NCBI GenBank assembly: GCA_905234605.1
Contig: CAJOIE010000005.1
Location: forward strand, 107,951 to 171,950
DNA from: an uncultured Bacteroidaceae bacterium
GTDB taxonomy: Bacteria; Bacteroidota; Bacteroidia; Bacteroidales; Bacteroidaceae
Direction: 5' to 3'
Length of the DNA: 64,000 nucleotides
Below the pieces are notes generated by a model, which saw only the letters and a list, made by a program, of their open reading frames with translations, was not told where the DNA came from and did no database searches. The position numbers were made by a program, and so were the translations under genes. Of the stretch, positions 8,731-18,432 are shown piece after piece (position 1 is the stretch's first letter; every line of letters starts with the position of its first letter).

Positions 8731-11700
8731 CTATTTATGCTTCAGGGGAAAGGTGAACAGAATGGTGTGGCCACCGGCGGCAGGGAAGGCTTCGGCACGG
8801 CAGCCTGCATGGCCGAAGAAGGTGTCGTGCTCACGCACTATCTGGCGGCACACGAGGAAGTGGAACCCTCCCTCGCGCGGCGTGAAGAGAGCATCGGCCT
8901 CAGCATCCGTGAGTGGGAGCCCCGACGCATGTATCTCCATGCGGCAGAAGGCGGCGTCGGCCGACAGTGTGAGAGCGAGCACAGGCATGGGTTTCTGTGC
9001 GGCTTCGCTCAAGGCACGCTCGCCACGTGCCACACTGCGCAGCAACAGGGCCAGCAGGTCGGCATCTGCCCGCAACGTGAGGGCTGGCGCAGCGTCGCTG
9101 GCGACATAGCCAGCCTCGGCAGCAAGGGCCATGAGTGATGCCGAGGTGACGGCGGAGCGGCGGAAATGCACCGACGGCGACTGCTGGAGGGCCTGCTGCG
9201 TGAGGATGGTGACGAGCGAGCTGTAGTAGGCCACGGTCTGCGAAAGGGTGTGCAGCACGCCGGCACTCTGCGAGCCAGCCGGCGCAGCCTGCAACTGACG
9301 CACCAAACGCTCTATGCGCGCAGGGAAATAGATGGTCTCGTGCTTGATGGTGCTCAGACAGTTATCGAGTATCTGGTTCTGCACATGCAGGCGGGCATCC
9401 TCATATTGGCGTCGGTGCTGCTCGTCGGCATCGGCATCGAGGGCATCGAGAGCACGTGCATGTTCGGCCTCCTGCGCATCACGCCAACGGTCGTAGTCGC
9501 GGCGGCGGTGCTCAGCCGTGGCCTTCTGCAACGCTATCTGCGGACGCAGGTAGAGGAAATAGGCCAGCACACAACTCACCATGAGCAAGAACACGATGAG
9601 CACCATGGCCACACGCTCGCTCTCCTCGGCACTCTGGGTCTGTTGGCAATATGCCTCAAGCGACTTGTCCTGATTGGTGAGCTTATACAGACGCGTGAAG
9701 ATGCGGTTGTTGTAGCGATAGAGTGGCCACTGATGAAGCACCAGGGCTGCCCTGGCCACCTCGTTGCGCACGGCGATGAGAGCGGCATAGTCGATGTCGG
9801 CTCCCTGCTGCCACAAAGCGATGTCGGTGGCAAAGGACGCATCGCCTGATGCAGTGTCGAGCAGCTGCAGCTGCGGGTGTATCTCACGCAGCATGCGTCC
9901 GCCGAGACTCACGGCCTCAGCGTAGCGGCCGGAGGCGTTGCACATGGCAATGGAGTCGGCAAGAGCCGACGGCTGCGCCGCAGAGGCTTGAACGGCACCG
10001 GCCAGTAAGGTCAGCATTGCCATCGTGAGAGCTCTTGGCAGACGGAAAAAGAAGCGGCTGCCCACGCCCATCTTGCTCTCAATGCCGAAAGTGCATACGG
10101 AGAAGAGCGAGCTCGTCTTGCGATACTTCTCAATGATGCCCTTGCAGTTCATGAGGCCAAAGCCTGAGCCTTTGCCATCGGGCGCGCCACCAGAGTGGAC
10201 TTTGGCAGCGGCAGGCATCACACCGGCGGATGCTGTGCCAATGGATGATGCGTCGTACACCTTATTATCTAATATAGTAGCCACATCAGCAGGCGAAAGG
10301 CCACAGCCTGTGTCGCGCACTGACAGCTCCACATAGCGGCCACCGGCATCCTCGCCCTCATCGGCATAGACGCTTATGCTACCGCCGGCAGGGGTGAACT
10401 TGCGGGCATTGTCGGCCAAGGTGTTGAGCATGAAAAGGGTCAGGGCACGGTCGGCCTTGACACTTAAAGGCGTGGAGCTGACATCGAGCGTAAGCTGCTT
10501 TAACCCATAGACATAGGCATTCTGCCTTAGAGAGTCGAGCAAGGGCTGGAGCGGGAATGAGGTGATGTGCAGACTGAGCTCGCCCTGTTGCATCTGGACC
10601 CACTCGGCGAGGAGCGTGTTCAGGTGCTCTATATGCTCCACCAGCTCGGATATATATGTCAGTCTGGATGGCAACACGCCACCTTGCTTCTGCATCACTC
10701 TCACCTCGTGCCTGATGCGGTCGATGAAAGGCACTATGCCCACCACGAGCTGCACCTTGGCATGGCGCTCCACATTGGCAGCCTTGTCGCGTTGCAAACG
10801 CTGCATGAGCACCTGGTGCTCCTCGGACAGACGCTCCAGCTCATCGGCCAACTGCTGCTGCCGTTGCTGCATCTCGGCCTCCATCTGCTGCCGCTGTGCC
10901 TGCATGGCAGCGACACGCCTGCTCACCCGTCGCCACCACAGGCGGCGCATGAGCAAACCGAAAACTATCACGACCACGGCAAAGAGCACCACACCGAACA
11001 GCGACTGCCGCACCTGCGCCTTGGCACGTTGCAGCATGAGGGCCCGCGAATAGACCTCGGCATCCTCGCGGGTGACATCGAGCAAGTCGACATAGATGTT
11101 GCGGTTGTAGTCGCTCTCGGCTTTCATACCCATGGCACTGTATGCCACCGAGAGCTGCTGGCGTATGCCGGCAATCCACTCGGGCACGGTCTTGACGCTG
11201 TCGGCCGACATCCACCGCCGCTCCACAGAGACAGGCGGCGCATCGGCCACGTAAGGACGCAAGAGGTCGGCATCGGAGGCTGCGTGGAGCACCGATGCCG
11301 AGGCATAGTAGCATCGATGGTGGAAGTTGACACAGTCGAGGGCCTGGGCATAGCAACCGACAGCATCGGCATAGCAGCCTGCGTCGAAAGCCAGTTCACC
11401 CAGCGTGCGCAGGGCACAGGCCATCTGGTAGACATCGTCGTAGCAGCGGAACAGCGAGAGTGCACGCTGTGCCATGGCCTGCGCCGTGCTGTCGGTGCCG
11501 AAGATGCCACACAGATAGTCGACGGCGTCGGGCTTATATGCGCGCACGACATCAAGACGTGTGCTGTCGGCAAACAATGTGGCAAGTGACTGGAGCGTGT
11601 TGGCCTCGAAGAACACATAGCCATGGTTCTTGGAGAGTGTGTAGGCTTTGAACAGATAGTCGAACTCATCGCGGGCGACATCGGAGCCATCAGCATATTC

Positions 11701-12348
11701 GCTCAAACCACCCGACCCCTTCATGTAGCAGTAGCTGAGCCACTGTGCCGTGTCGGATGGCAACTGGCAGAAAGGCTCTGCCGCACGTATCTCGTCGATG
11801 GCACGCTCGCGCTGGTCGACATAATAGAAATAGGTGGAAGCCGTGATGTGGAGGTCGCCCTGTGCCACAGCAAAGAGATGTGCCAGATGAGGCGAAAGCA
11901 GGTCGGCCTCCTCCAGTATGCGTTGCACCCGCTGTGTGGCCTGATGCCTGTGCAGGAAGAAGTCGAGGCTTGCCGAGGTGCGCTGCGCCACACGCATCTG
12001 CATAATGTCGGCGTGCAGACGGAGCACCTGGTTGTCGGTCATGGCGTGCACGGCGGCAGCTATGGCGAGTGTGCTGTCGAAGTCCATCTGCTGGAAACGC
12101 TCTGCTGCCATGCACAGCATGGCTTCGGCACATCCGTCGTGATAGCCCGTGGCCTGCGCCTCGCTCCATGCCTGCACGGCTTTTACGGCCAGAGTGTCCA
12201 CATTGCGGTAGCGCCACGCCAGTGCCTCCTGGCAAAGGCTGTCCACATGCGCCCGCGCTGTGGCATCAGGCGTAAAAAGGTTTTGGCAACCGCCACAGAC
12301 TGTGACAGCCGCCAAAACAATGAGTATGTGCCGCGCATACCGCCGCAT
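8731..12348 (-). CDS. large two-part membrane sensor histidine kinase with TPR-like sensor region
   Basis: 1205 residues from the start at 12348 (MRRYARHILIVLAAV), 4 nt after the upstream TPR gene. The order is: signal-like N-terminus with a Cys near residue 21; a periplasmic helical TPR-like region to about 460; a membrane span (SLFGVVLFAVVVIVFGLL); a coiled coil; and an ATPase domain with N-box NTLADNARKFT, DTGCGL and GSGFGLMNCKGII. A second half follows: a new helical region, a membrane span (VLIVFLLMVSCVLAYFLYL), a coiled coil, a phospho-acceptor-like box around STIKHETIYF, and a degenerate ATPase domain to the end. This resembles Bacteroidales sensors I remember as carrying DUF5112 and DUF5113. 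It presumably phosphorylates the response regulator encoded next. The second ATPase half lacks clear N and G boxes, so it may only serve the His-box or act as a regulator. Confidence 0.85.
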   Translation of the reverse strand: MRRYARHILIVLAAVTVCGGCQNLFTPDATARAHVDSLCQEALAWRYRNVDTLAVKAVQAWSEAQATGYHDGCAEAMLCMAAERFQQMDFDSTLAIAAAVHAMTDNQVLRLHADIMQMRVAQRTSASLDFFLHRHQATQRVQRILEEADLLSPHLAHLFAVAQGDLHITASTYFYYVDQRERAIDEIRAAEPFCQLPSDTAQWLSYCYMKGSGGLSEYADGSDVARDEFDYLFKAYTLSKNHGYVFFEANTLQSLATLFADSTRLDVVRAYKPDAVDYLCGIFGTDSTAQAMAQRALSLFRCYDDVYQMACALRTLGELAFDAGCYADAVGCYAQALDCVNFHHRCYYASASVLHAASDADLLRPYVADAPPVSVERRWMSADSVKTVPEWIAGIRQQLSVAYSAMGMKAESDYNRNIYVDLLDVTREDAEVYSRALMLQRAKAQVRQSLFGVVLFAVVVIVFGLLMRRLWWRRVSRRVAAMQAQRQQMEAEMQQRQQQLADELERLSEEHQVLMQRLQRDKAANVERHAKVQLVVGIVPFIDRIRHEVRVMQKQGGVLPSRLTYISELVEHIEHLNTLLAEWVQMQQGELSLHITSFPLQPLLDSLRQNAYVYGLKQLTLDVSSTPLSVKADRALTLFMLNTLADNARKFTPAGGSISVYADEGEDAGGRYVELSVRDTGCGLSPADVATILDNKVYDASSIGTASAGVMPAAAKVHSGGAPDGKGSGFGLMNCKGIIEKYRKTSSLFSVCTFGIESKMGVGSRFFFRLPRALTMAMLTLLAGAVQASAAQPSALADSIAMCNASGRYAEAVSLGGRMLREIHPQLQLLDTASGDASFATDIALWQQGADIDYAALIAVRNEVARAALVLHQWPLYRYNNRIFTRLYKLTNQDKSLEAYCQQTQSAEESERVAMVLIVFLLMVSCVLAYFLYLRPQIALQKATAEHRRRDYDRWRDAQEAEHARALDALDADADEQHRRQYEDARLHVQNQILDNCLSTIKHETIYFPARIERLVRQLQAAPAGSQSAGVLHTLSQTVAYYSSLVTILTQQALQQSPSVHFRRSAVTSASLMALAAEAGYVASDAAPALTLRADADLLALLLRSVARGERALSEAAQKPMPVLALTLSADAAFCRMEIHASGLPLTDAEADALFTPREGGFHFLVCRQIVREHDTFFGHAGCRAEAFPAAGGHTILFTFPLKHK

Positions 12349-12352
12349 GTAT

Positions 12353-13567
12353 CTACTGAAGGAGGCGCTCCATCTCCTCAAACTCGGCACCCATGTTGAG
12401 ATGCAGATATATACGATAGAGTGGTTCCACCCATCGCTCCTGCGCCTCAGGCAGCAACTCGCGCACACGCTGCATGGGCTGCATGGCAAGGCGATAGAGT
12501 GCGGCTATATGGTCCTGCTCCGACTGATAGTTGGGCGCTGTGAGGTCGGTGGTGGCCTGCTTCTCGGCAATCACAGCGAGATTGAGTGCCGCAAGCCCCT
12601 TAGTGTAGAGTGCTTCGGCATAGTCGGGGTCGCGGGCAAGGCATGAGTCGCACGCCACGATGGCGTCTGCCTCGCGCTGCTGACGCATGAGAATGGAGGC
12701 CTTGGCATACCAGAATATAGGCATGGCTGGCTCACGGTGCGTGAGCGAGTCGGCCACGGCGAGGCCCAGATCAAGCTGCTGCGTGGCGGCAAGGTGGTCT
12801 ATGAGGTTGGTGAAGAAATACGGATGTGAGGGATAGTCATTGAGACCCTGCCACAGCGACTTCACCCATCTGGCGGTGTCGCCCATCGAGAGCCATGCCC
12901 GCGAGGTGTACTCGTGTATGACGTCGCTCTGCATGTTGGCTTTCTTAGCCAGCTCGGCATAGCGAATGACCCCCTGTGCGTTGCCTGTCTCATGGGCCGA
13001 TGCCACAGCGAGATAGGCCACTGTGGGCATCAGAGTGTCGGTCTGCAACAGATGCTCGGACTCGAAGATGGGATGCTGCGCCACGGTGATGTAGCGCGAG
13101 AGATAGTTGTAGGCCTCGGCATAGCGTCCCTTGGCATAATACCACTTGCCTCCGGCCACGATGTACGACCTGTAGGGCATGAGCCACGCACGGCTCTGCT
13201 TGCGGTTGAGTATCTTCACCTTGCCGCGCTCGTTGGGACGCATGCTGACACTGTCGGCCATGAACATGCGGTCGTACATGTCGATGACAGTGGAAAAGAA
13301 GCGCACTGTGTCGTAAGGCTGATGCAGGTAGAGCTTGAGGTTCTCGGCAGCATTGAGCTTCTTGCTGCACTCGGCTGCCAGGCGATAGCATTCCACACGG
13401 TCGGGTATGGTGGTCTCCGGCTTGAGAGCCTCGGCAAAGAGGTTCTGAGCCGTCTGCTCCAGATTAGAGCCCTTCTTGATGTTCTCCTTTGCCTGACGAA
13501 GATAGGGGCCAGCCACTGCTGCCAGTGGGAAGAGCAGGAAGAACAAAAGATAGATGCGTCTATTCAT
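12353..13567 (-). CDS. exported TPR-repeat protein
   Basis: 404 residues with a signal peptide (MNRRIYLLFFLLFPLAAVAG) followed by helical tetratricopeptide-like repeats, e.g. AKGRYAEAYNYLSRYI, IFWYAKASILMRQQREADAI and YAEALYTKGLAALNLA. It is probably periplasmic and a binding or scaffold protein. The start overlaps the stop of the upstream gene by 8 nt, and the end lies 4 nt before the sensor-kinase gene, which also has a TPR-like sensor region. A role in passing a periplasmic signal to that kinase is an inference from this context only. Confidence 0.85.
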   Translation of the reverse strand: MNRRIYLLFFLLFPLAAVAGPYLRQAKENIKKGSNLEQTAQNLFAEALKPETTIPDRVECYRLAAECSKKLNAAENLKLYLHQPYDTVRFFSTVIDMYDRMFMADSVSMRPNERGKVKILNRKQSRAWLMPYRSYIVAGGKWYYAKGRYAEAYNYLSRYITVAQHPIFESEHLLQTDTLMPTVAYLAVASAHETGNAQGVIRYAELAKKANMQSDVIHEYTSRAWLSMGDTARWVKSLWQGLNDYPSHPYFFTNLIDHLAATQQLDLGLAVADSLTHREPAMPIFWYAKASILMRQQREADAIVACDSCLARDPDYAEALYTKGLAALNLAVIAEKQATTDLTAPNYQSEQDHIAALYRLAMQPMQRVRELLPEAQERWVEPLYRIYLHLNMGAEFEEMERLLQ

Positions 13568-15536
13568 TATCGGTGCCTGCTGGTTGTTCGATATTGTTCA
13601 CCACCCTGTACATGCGCTCATACTCACGGCGACGATAGGGCTCTGCGGGTGTGCCGGCATCGATGGTCTGGGCATAGAACTTGCCGAGTACCGGATCTTC
13701 TGCCGTGGTGGGCACATGGCCGTACTTGCGGAAGAAGGCCGTAACAGCCCTGCATCGCTGGCCGAACTTCTGGTCGCGCGGCGTGCGAGGGAAGCGGCTT
13801 TCATTGATGTTGGCTATGCCCTTGGCAAACTGTTTCTTCTCCTGCTCGGTGGATGTCGAGCCTACAGTATATTTGCGCAGGGCATTATGCAGCGAGCGCT
13901 CTATGCCATCACCGTTGTGGTACGGGAAGTGCTTGCGCTCTGCCACGAAGCGGTGCAGGCTGTTGATTGTGCCTTGCAGCGTGCGCGGCGACAGCCAGAA
14001 GCTATCAGCATACTGCCGGTCTGGCAGCCCCACAAGGTCGGGGTAATAGTATAGCAGCGTGCCGTTGTTGACAGCATAGTAGATGGTCGACGTGACACTC
14101 TTCTCGTTGGTTGTGGGACGCATCTCGACAACCCTGCGACAGAGCTCGTCGGTCGACAGGGGCTCGTCCTCCTGCTGGAGTATCATTACAGCCATGTCCA
14201 CCATCGAGCCTGCAAAACGCCCCCATTCCACTAACTGATAGGTGGATGTGCGGCCTACGGCCTGGAAACGTTTGTCCTGCAACATGTAGGAGCGAATAAA
14301 GCCACTGTCCGTGTGGTGGTCGTCGGGGAACTTGGCCTTGAATGTGTTGTAGATATCATCCACGGTCATGGCTTCGCCGCGCTCTTTCAGTATGTCGTAG
14401 ATTTCCTTGAAATAGTTCATGCGGTTCACCTCGCACACTATCTCATCGCCTTCCAGATGAACGTATCCCACAGCCTCTATCTGGCTGCGGAGCAGTGCAG
14501 CTGCTTCCTGCCGCCACTCGGGTGTTGAGATGTCGGTGCCTTTGGCCTTGGCAGCTACTATATGCTTCTCAAACAGGGCATTGAAGTCCATACGATAGTC
14601 TTCTATCCGTTGCAGGTGCGACAGATGGTATATGTCGGCCAGCGCGGCGGCGAAGGCGTATGCTGCAAAGCGGTCGGTGTAGGCGAAACATATAGCTATC
14701 TGGTCGTCCACACGTCCGGCCGAGAGACGTGCCAGCCCGTAGCGGCCGTCCACCAGCGACACCGTGTTGATGGGGCGCACGATGTTGATGAGCTGCAAGG
14801 CGCAGTGCAGGTTGATGTGCAGGTGTTGCTTCCGCTGCAACTCCTCCCATTGCATGGTCTGGGCTGTGAAGATGTCGCCGCTCATGAAAGGCAACTCCAT
14901 CCAGCGTTCACGGTCCCACACGCGCGACGTCTCGTGGTTGTCGGGCACGAAGCGCACACCGAGCTGCCTCACGCGCTCCTCTGTGAGTCCCATGGTGCGT
15001 GTCATTTCGGCTATGGTGGCACGCTGTTGTGCTATGCCCTGAATGTGGCCAAACACAAGTGCGTTGCGGTTTGTGGTAGTGGCAAAGTAGCGCTCGGCAA
15101 TGAAGAACACAGGATATGTGCCCTCATGCATCAGGTATGAGGCGACAAAGGAGGCATCGAAGTCGTCGAGGAATGGATAGTCGAAGCCCACAAGCCAGCG
15201 ACGCACCTTGAAGCCATCGGATTTGCCCACCTGCGCATAGAGGCTGCCGAAAGTGGTGAGAGCCTCGTTGAGACGCCGCAGCGTATGGCGCCCCAGTCCG
15301 TTCCAGGCAGTGAAAGCCTGAGGGCGTTCTGCATAGCTGAGAAAGTCGGTATAGGCGGGAGCGTTGCGGTGTGCCAGGTTGAGGGCCCGCCTGTCGCCAA
15401 GTTCACTGAGTGTGTGCTCATAGAGCAGTTGCAGCAGCCGCTCCTTGAGTTCACGGTCTGGCTGGTCGCTCATGTTGATGGGTTCAATCTGATAAGGTTG
15501 AGGTAGGTCGCCCTTGCTGAGGTTGTAGGATCTCAT
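13560..15536 (-). CDS. putative multi-HTH regulatory protein (sigma-4-like and HARE-like winged helix segments)
   Basis: 658 residues, cytoplasmic, no signal peptide. I do not recognise a named family. Visible pieces are: an N-terminal segment AWNGLGRHTLRRLNEAL, reminiscent of the RNA polymerase alpha C-terminal helix-hairpin region; a helix-turn-helix resembling sigma region 4 around IAEMTRTMGLTEERVRQLG (about residue 190); and a later winged-helix-like segment (YDILKERGEAMTVDDIYNTF through TYQLVEW) similar to HARE-HTH or RNA polymerase delta domains, with a second similar stretch after it. The likely function is DNA binding or RNA polymerase interaction. It is the first gene of the operon that includes the sensor kinase and response regulator, and has a TAGCTTTG promoter 33 nt upstream. 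Confidence 0.75.
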   Translation of the reverse strand: MRSYNLSKGDLPQPYQIEPINMSDQPDRELKERLLQLLYEHTLSELGDRRALNLAHRNAPAYTDFLSYAERPQAFTAWNGLGRHTLRRLNEALTTFGSLYAQVGKSDGFKVRRWLVGFDYPFLDDFDASFVASYLMHEGTYPVFFIAERYFATTTNRNALVFGHIQGIAQQRATIAEMTRTMGLTEERVRQLGVRFVPDNHETSRVWDRERWMELPFMSGDIFTAQTMQWEELQRKQHLHINLHCALQLINIVRPINTVSLVDGRYGLARLSAGRVDDQIAICFAYTDRFAAYAFAAALADIYHLSHLQRIEDYRMDFNALFEKHIVAAKAKGTDISTPEWRQEAAALLRSQIEAVGYVHLEGDEIVCEVNRMNYFKEIYDILKERGEAMTVDDIYNTFKAKFPDDHHTDSGFIRSYMLQDKRFQAVGRTSTYQLVEWGRFAGSMVDMAVMILQQEDEPLSTDELCRRVVEMRPTTNEKSVTSTIYYAVNNGTLLYYYPDLVGLPDRQYADSFWLSPRTLQGTINSLHRFVAERKHFPYHNGDGIERSLHNALRKYTVGSTSTEQEKKQFAKGIANINESRFPRTPRDQKFGQRCRAVTAFFRKYGHVPTTAEDPVLGKFYAQTIDAGTPAEPYRRREYERMYRVVNNIEQPAGTDNE

Positions 15537-15568
15537 TGTTTTTTCATATTAAATTAGCTTCTGGGATG

Positions 15569-15576
15569 CAAAGCTA
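15569..15576 (-). promoter_or_regulatory. Bacteroidetes-type -7 element (TAGCTTTG)
   Basis: The complement reads TAGCTTTG, matching TAnnTTTG, 33 nt before the start of the 658-residue regulatory protein. It is the likely promoter of the whole 15536-5010 operon. The AT-rich upstream segment (15577-15620) fits a promoter region. No other gene is seen in 15537-15810. Confidence 0.7.
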
Positions 15577-15723
15577 CAAATAGTTTCATTATTAACAATA
15601 CCCTTTTAACAAAAACCATCCATCCTGTTTCAGAATTGACTGCTTCCTATTCCCTACGGGGCAAAACGGCTGCGGGTTGCCGCTGGCTGGGCTGAAGACT
15701 GCGTGCCGCCATGCATGCAAGCA

Positions 15724-15753
15724 GAAGGGCCGAACTTCACAGTCCAGCCCTTC
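15724..15753. terminator. possible terminator hairpin after copy B
   Basis: A 7-bp inverted repeat GAAGGGC / GCCCTTC (15724-15730, 15747-15753) downstream of the small protein gene. The T-tract on the minus strand is poor, so the call is weak. Confidence 0.35.
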
Positions 15754-15810
15754 CATAAAAACTATTACTACTCTATATATACTGATACGTATAGAGCCAA
15801 GGTTATCGTG

Positions 15811-15987
15811 TCAGTTGCTCCAGTCGTCCTTCCAGACGTTGTAGCCGTTGTTGCGCTCTTTGACGAGGACGTCGGCCTCACGCGTTATTTCGCCCGTCTT
15901 CATCTCAAGGTTTCCGCTGCTCTGCAGAAGGCCTTCACCGCCTACAAGAGTCAAGCGTATCTGTGGTGTGGAATATATCTTCTTCAT
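15811..15987 (-). CDS. small conserved protein ending YNVWKDDWSN (copy B)
   Basis: A 58-residue frame reading MKKIYSTPQIRLTLVGGEG at its start and YNVWKDDWSN at its end, with the same N-terminal M-K-x-x-Y-x-x-P-x-x-R pattern, early L-L and C-terminal motif as the copies at 938-1123 and 43580-43762. The start codon lies 27 nt downstream of the stop of the 805-residue secreted protein on the same strand, matching the arrangement of the other copies. It has no signal peptide or transmembrane segment. It is too short for most gene callers and easily missed. Function unknown. Confidence 0.8.
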   Translation of the reverse strand: MKKIYSTPQIRLTLVGGEGLLQSSGNLEMKTGEITREADVLVKERNNGYNVWKDDWSN

Positions 15988-16014
15988 ATTTATGCTACGT
16001 TTAGGTGTTAGTGG

Positions 16015-18432
16015 TTATTTCACGACATACTTCTTTCCATTGTGGAGATAGATGCCACGAGCCACCGTCGCCACGCGGCGGCCGCTGAGGTCGTAGACCG
16101 TCGCGCCGGCACCGGCGTGTCCGGTGAGCCCGCCAACGGCTGTCGGCACGCTGCCGAAGTCGAGCGTGAGCGACTTGACGTCACCGCCTGCGATGAAGAG
16201 GTATGCCTTGCCGCAAGCCATGTTGTCGGCGGTATAGGTGTAGAGGCCAATGCCGTCGATGTTGCCAAGCACGTAGGTGGAGCCCGAGCCAAGGCTGGCG
16301 CGTGTCACTGTGTCCACGGTGCCGCTGAGCAGGTTCGTGCCTTCATAGGAACCGGCTGATGTGGCAGGCGAGAGGTAGACGGTTTCATTCTCTGTCTGAC
16401 CGCTCTTCTTCAGTATGGCTGCTGTGTTGGCAGGCAGCGTGCCGGCTGTCACTATTTCATCCATGTGGGCTGTCGTGCCGTCCTGACTTGTCACGGCATA
16501 GGCCGTCACGCCTGTGGGCAGGTCAACGGCTATCGGGAGGTAGATGGATGCGTAGGCGTCAGTGCCGTCGGAGGTCAGCGTCACCTTGTTGTAGTAGCTG
16601 CTGAGCGACTCTTCAATCCTGTATGCCGACGAGTAGCTGCCATTAAAGTATGCACTTGTTGCATCATTAAAGCCACCGGCAGCATTCACGAGGGCTACAC
16701 TGGTTGTGGCATCGGAAACGTTCTTGCGGCTACCTTTAATCTGGAACAGGCCCAGTGTGTTCTCTGCTGTTGCCTCTGAAGTATTAGATGTATTGCAGTT
16801 ATCATAGAAACGGCTGAGGGTCAGCGGTGCATAGCTGTCATAGGTCTGGCTGACGGTAGCAGAGGCGTTGGAGGCTGCTATCATCCAATACCAGTCGTTG
16901 AGGCTGATGAAGGCATACTGCGTGTCGGATATATAGTGACAGATGTACTCCGTGGCTGTTGCGCCTTCGGCTGTGGTCTGCGTCGTGCTGGTCATGGTGC
17001 CGGCTGATGAGTTGAGATAGTAGCTCTTATTCACGCTGGGAGCCTGTACATTTGTAAAGGTATAGATATGTCCGTCCTCGGGCATCTTGATATTGGAGTC
17101 CTGCAGATATGCTTCATAGGCTGTCCGCAAGGCGACATAGGTTGCCTTGCTTGGGGTAGATAGCACTGCACCGTATGCACTTATTAAAGCCGCATCGTCG
17201 GTGGGATAGCCTACAGCACCGGCAGGCAGGGTGGCAAGGCTATGGGCGGAGATGTAGCTGGTGATAACGCTCCCTATGGTGATGCCGATGTCGTTTGCCG
17301 CCAGCTGCTCATCGGTGTAGTTCAGGAAATTGTCCATTGCATCTTCATCGCCGACAGAAGCTTCTGCCAGTGTGGCCTGGGCAAAGTCATAGCTTCCGTT
17401 GTCTAAGTAGAAGCTAAAGTAGCCGTCAACGTCACGATAGACTGCAAGGGCAGTGTTGGTGTTGCTCTTCGGCTTGATGTAGAACAGGCCACTGCTGGCT
17501 GCCGTCTCCTCGAGCACCCACTTGAACTTGTCGTCCGAGGATGAGAACTCCGTATTGCTGCTGATGGCCGCAGCATTGTGATACTGATAGGGAGCTGTGC
17601 CAGAGACGCTCGCTACGCCATTGGCATAGAGGTAGCCGCCGTCGAGCGACATGATGTAGTAGTTGTCGGCTGTGCCATCAACACGTGTGAATTTGAACAC
17701 ACCGCCGTCGCCGGCTGTGGCTGTCGCGCTGAGCTTAGTGTTGGTGAACGTGAAGTCGGGCTTCATGTAGCATGTATAGGAACTTGTCTTGCTATACGTC
17801 ACTGTGTACATGCCGTCGTCGAGAGGAATGGCAGCCTCGCTCACCTCGTAGAACACATAGGCATGAGCCCGTGCACCCAGACAGAACGCATCCGCGCGAC
17901 CATTCCAGTATGGATTGCTGGTATCGCCGCTGTCGTTGCTATAGATACCATAGGTATAGTCAGTGGATGTCAGTTCATCGTAGGCCACCCTCGTGCCGTC
18001 ATCCAGATAATAGCCTTGCAGGCCGCTGCCTCTATTGCTGCCTAATGTGGAGAAGTCGGTTATGGTGCAGTCTACACCCGTGTCACCAAGCGTTGCAGCT
18101 CCGCCTGCATAGTAGGTGCCGGTGCCTATGTTCTTAATCTTGTAGGTGCCGTCAGACGCGCCTTCCTCAAGTTCCCACAGGTAGGCCTCGGAGGTGGTAG
18201 TGAAGGTGAGCGGTGCCGTGCTCGTGGTGATGGCATAGCTACTGCCACTGGCATAGAGGAAGAACTGGCGTGTACTACCGTAATAGTCCTCTCCGCCTGA
18301 ATTGTAGATGAAGTACTTCTTGCCCGTGCTCAGCGACGTGGCACGGTTAGCCACGGAGTAGAGCGTCGACGTTGCCTGCGCACCGCTCATGGCAGCAAGG
18401 ATTGCGAGGAGTAACAGTAATGTTTTCTTCAT
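16015..18432 (-). CDS. secreted beta-rich protein with C-terminal sorting motif, function unknown
   Basis: 805 residues from the start at 18432 (MKKTLLLLLAILAAMSGAQA, a clear signal peptide). The body is rich in Ser, Thr, Gly and Tyr with repeated segments that resemble one another (YFIYNSGGEDYYGST; MYTVTYSKTSSYTCYMK; YLYANGVASVSGTAPYQ), suggesting repeated beta-trefoil or beta-sandwich modules. The C-terminus ATVYDLSGRR ... RGIYLHNGKKYVVK is the Prevotella-type sorting motif also found on four other proteins here, so export to the cell surface or medium, probably by the T9SS, is likely. The small copy-B gene follows directly. No enzyme motif was recognised. The start was moved inside the longer open frame because of the signal peptide. 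Confidence 0.82.
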   Translation of the reverse strand: MKKTLLLLLAILAAMSGAQATSTLYSVANRATSLSTGKKYFIYNSGGEDYYGSTRQFFLYASGSSYAITTSTAPLTFTTTSEAYLWELEEGASDGTYKIKNIGTGTYYAGGAATLGDTGVDCTITDFSTLGSNRGSGLQGYYLDDGTRVAYDELTSTDYTYGIYSNDSGDTSNPYWNGRADAFCLGARAHAYVFYEVSEAAIPLDDGMYTVTYSKTSSYTCYMKPDFTFTNTKLSATATAGDGGVFKFTRVDGTADNYYIMSLDGGYLYANGVASVSGTAPYQYHNAAAISSNTEFSSSDDKFKWVLEETAASSGLFYIKPKSNTNTALAVYRDVDGYFSFYLDNGSYDFAQATLAEASVGDEDAMDNFLNYTDEQLAANDIGITIGSVITSYISAHSLATLPAGAVGYPTDDAALISAYGAVLSTPSKATYVALRTAYEAYLQDSNIKMPEDGHIYTFTNVQAPSVNKSYYLNSSAGTMTSTTQTTAEGATATEYICHYISDTQYAFISLNDWYWMIAASNASATVSQTYDSYAPLTLSRFYDNCNTSNTSEATAENTLGLFQIKGSRKNVSDATTSVALVNAAGGFNDATSAYFNGSYSSAYRIEESLSSYYNKVTLTSDGTDAYASIYLPIAVDLPTGVTAYAVTSQDGTTAHMDEIVTAGTLPANTAAILKKSGQTENETVYLSPATSAGSYEGTNLLSGTVDTVTRASLGSGSTYVLGNIDGIGLYTYTADNMACGKAYLFIAGGDVKSLTLDFGSVPTAVGGLTGHAGAGATVYDLSGRRVATVARGIYLHNGKKYVVK

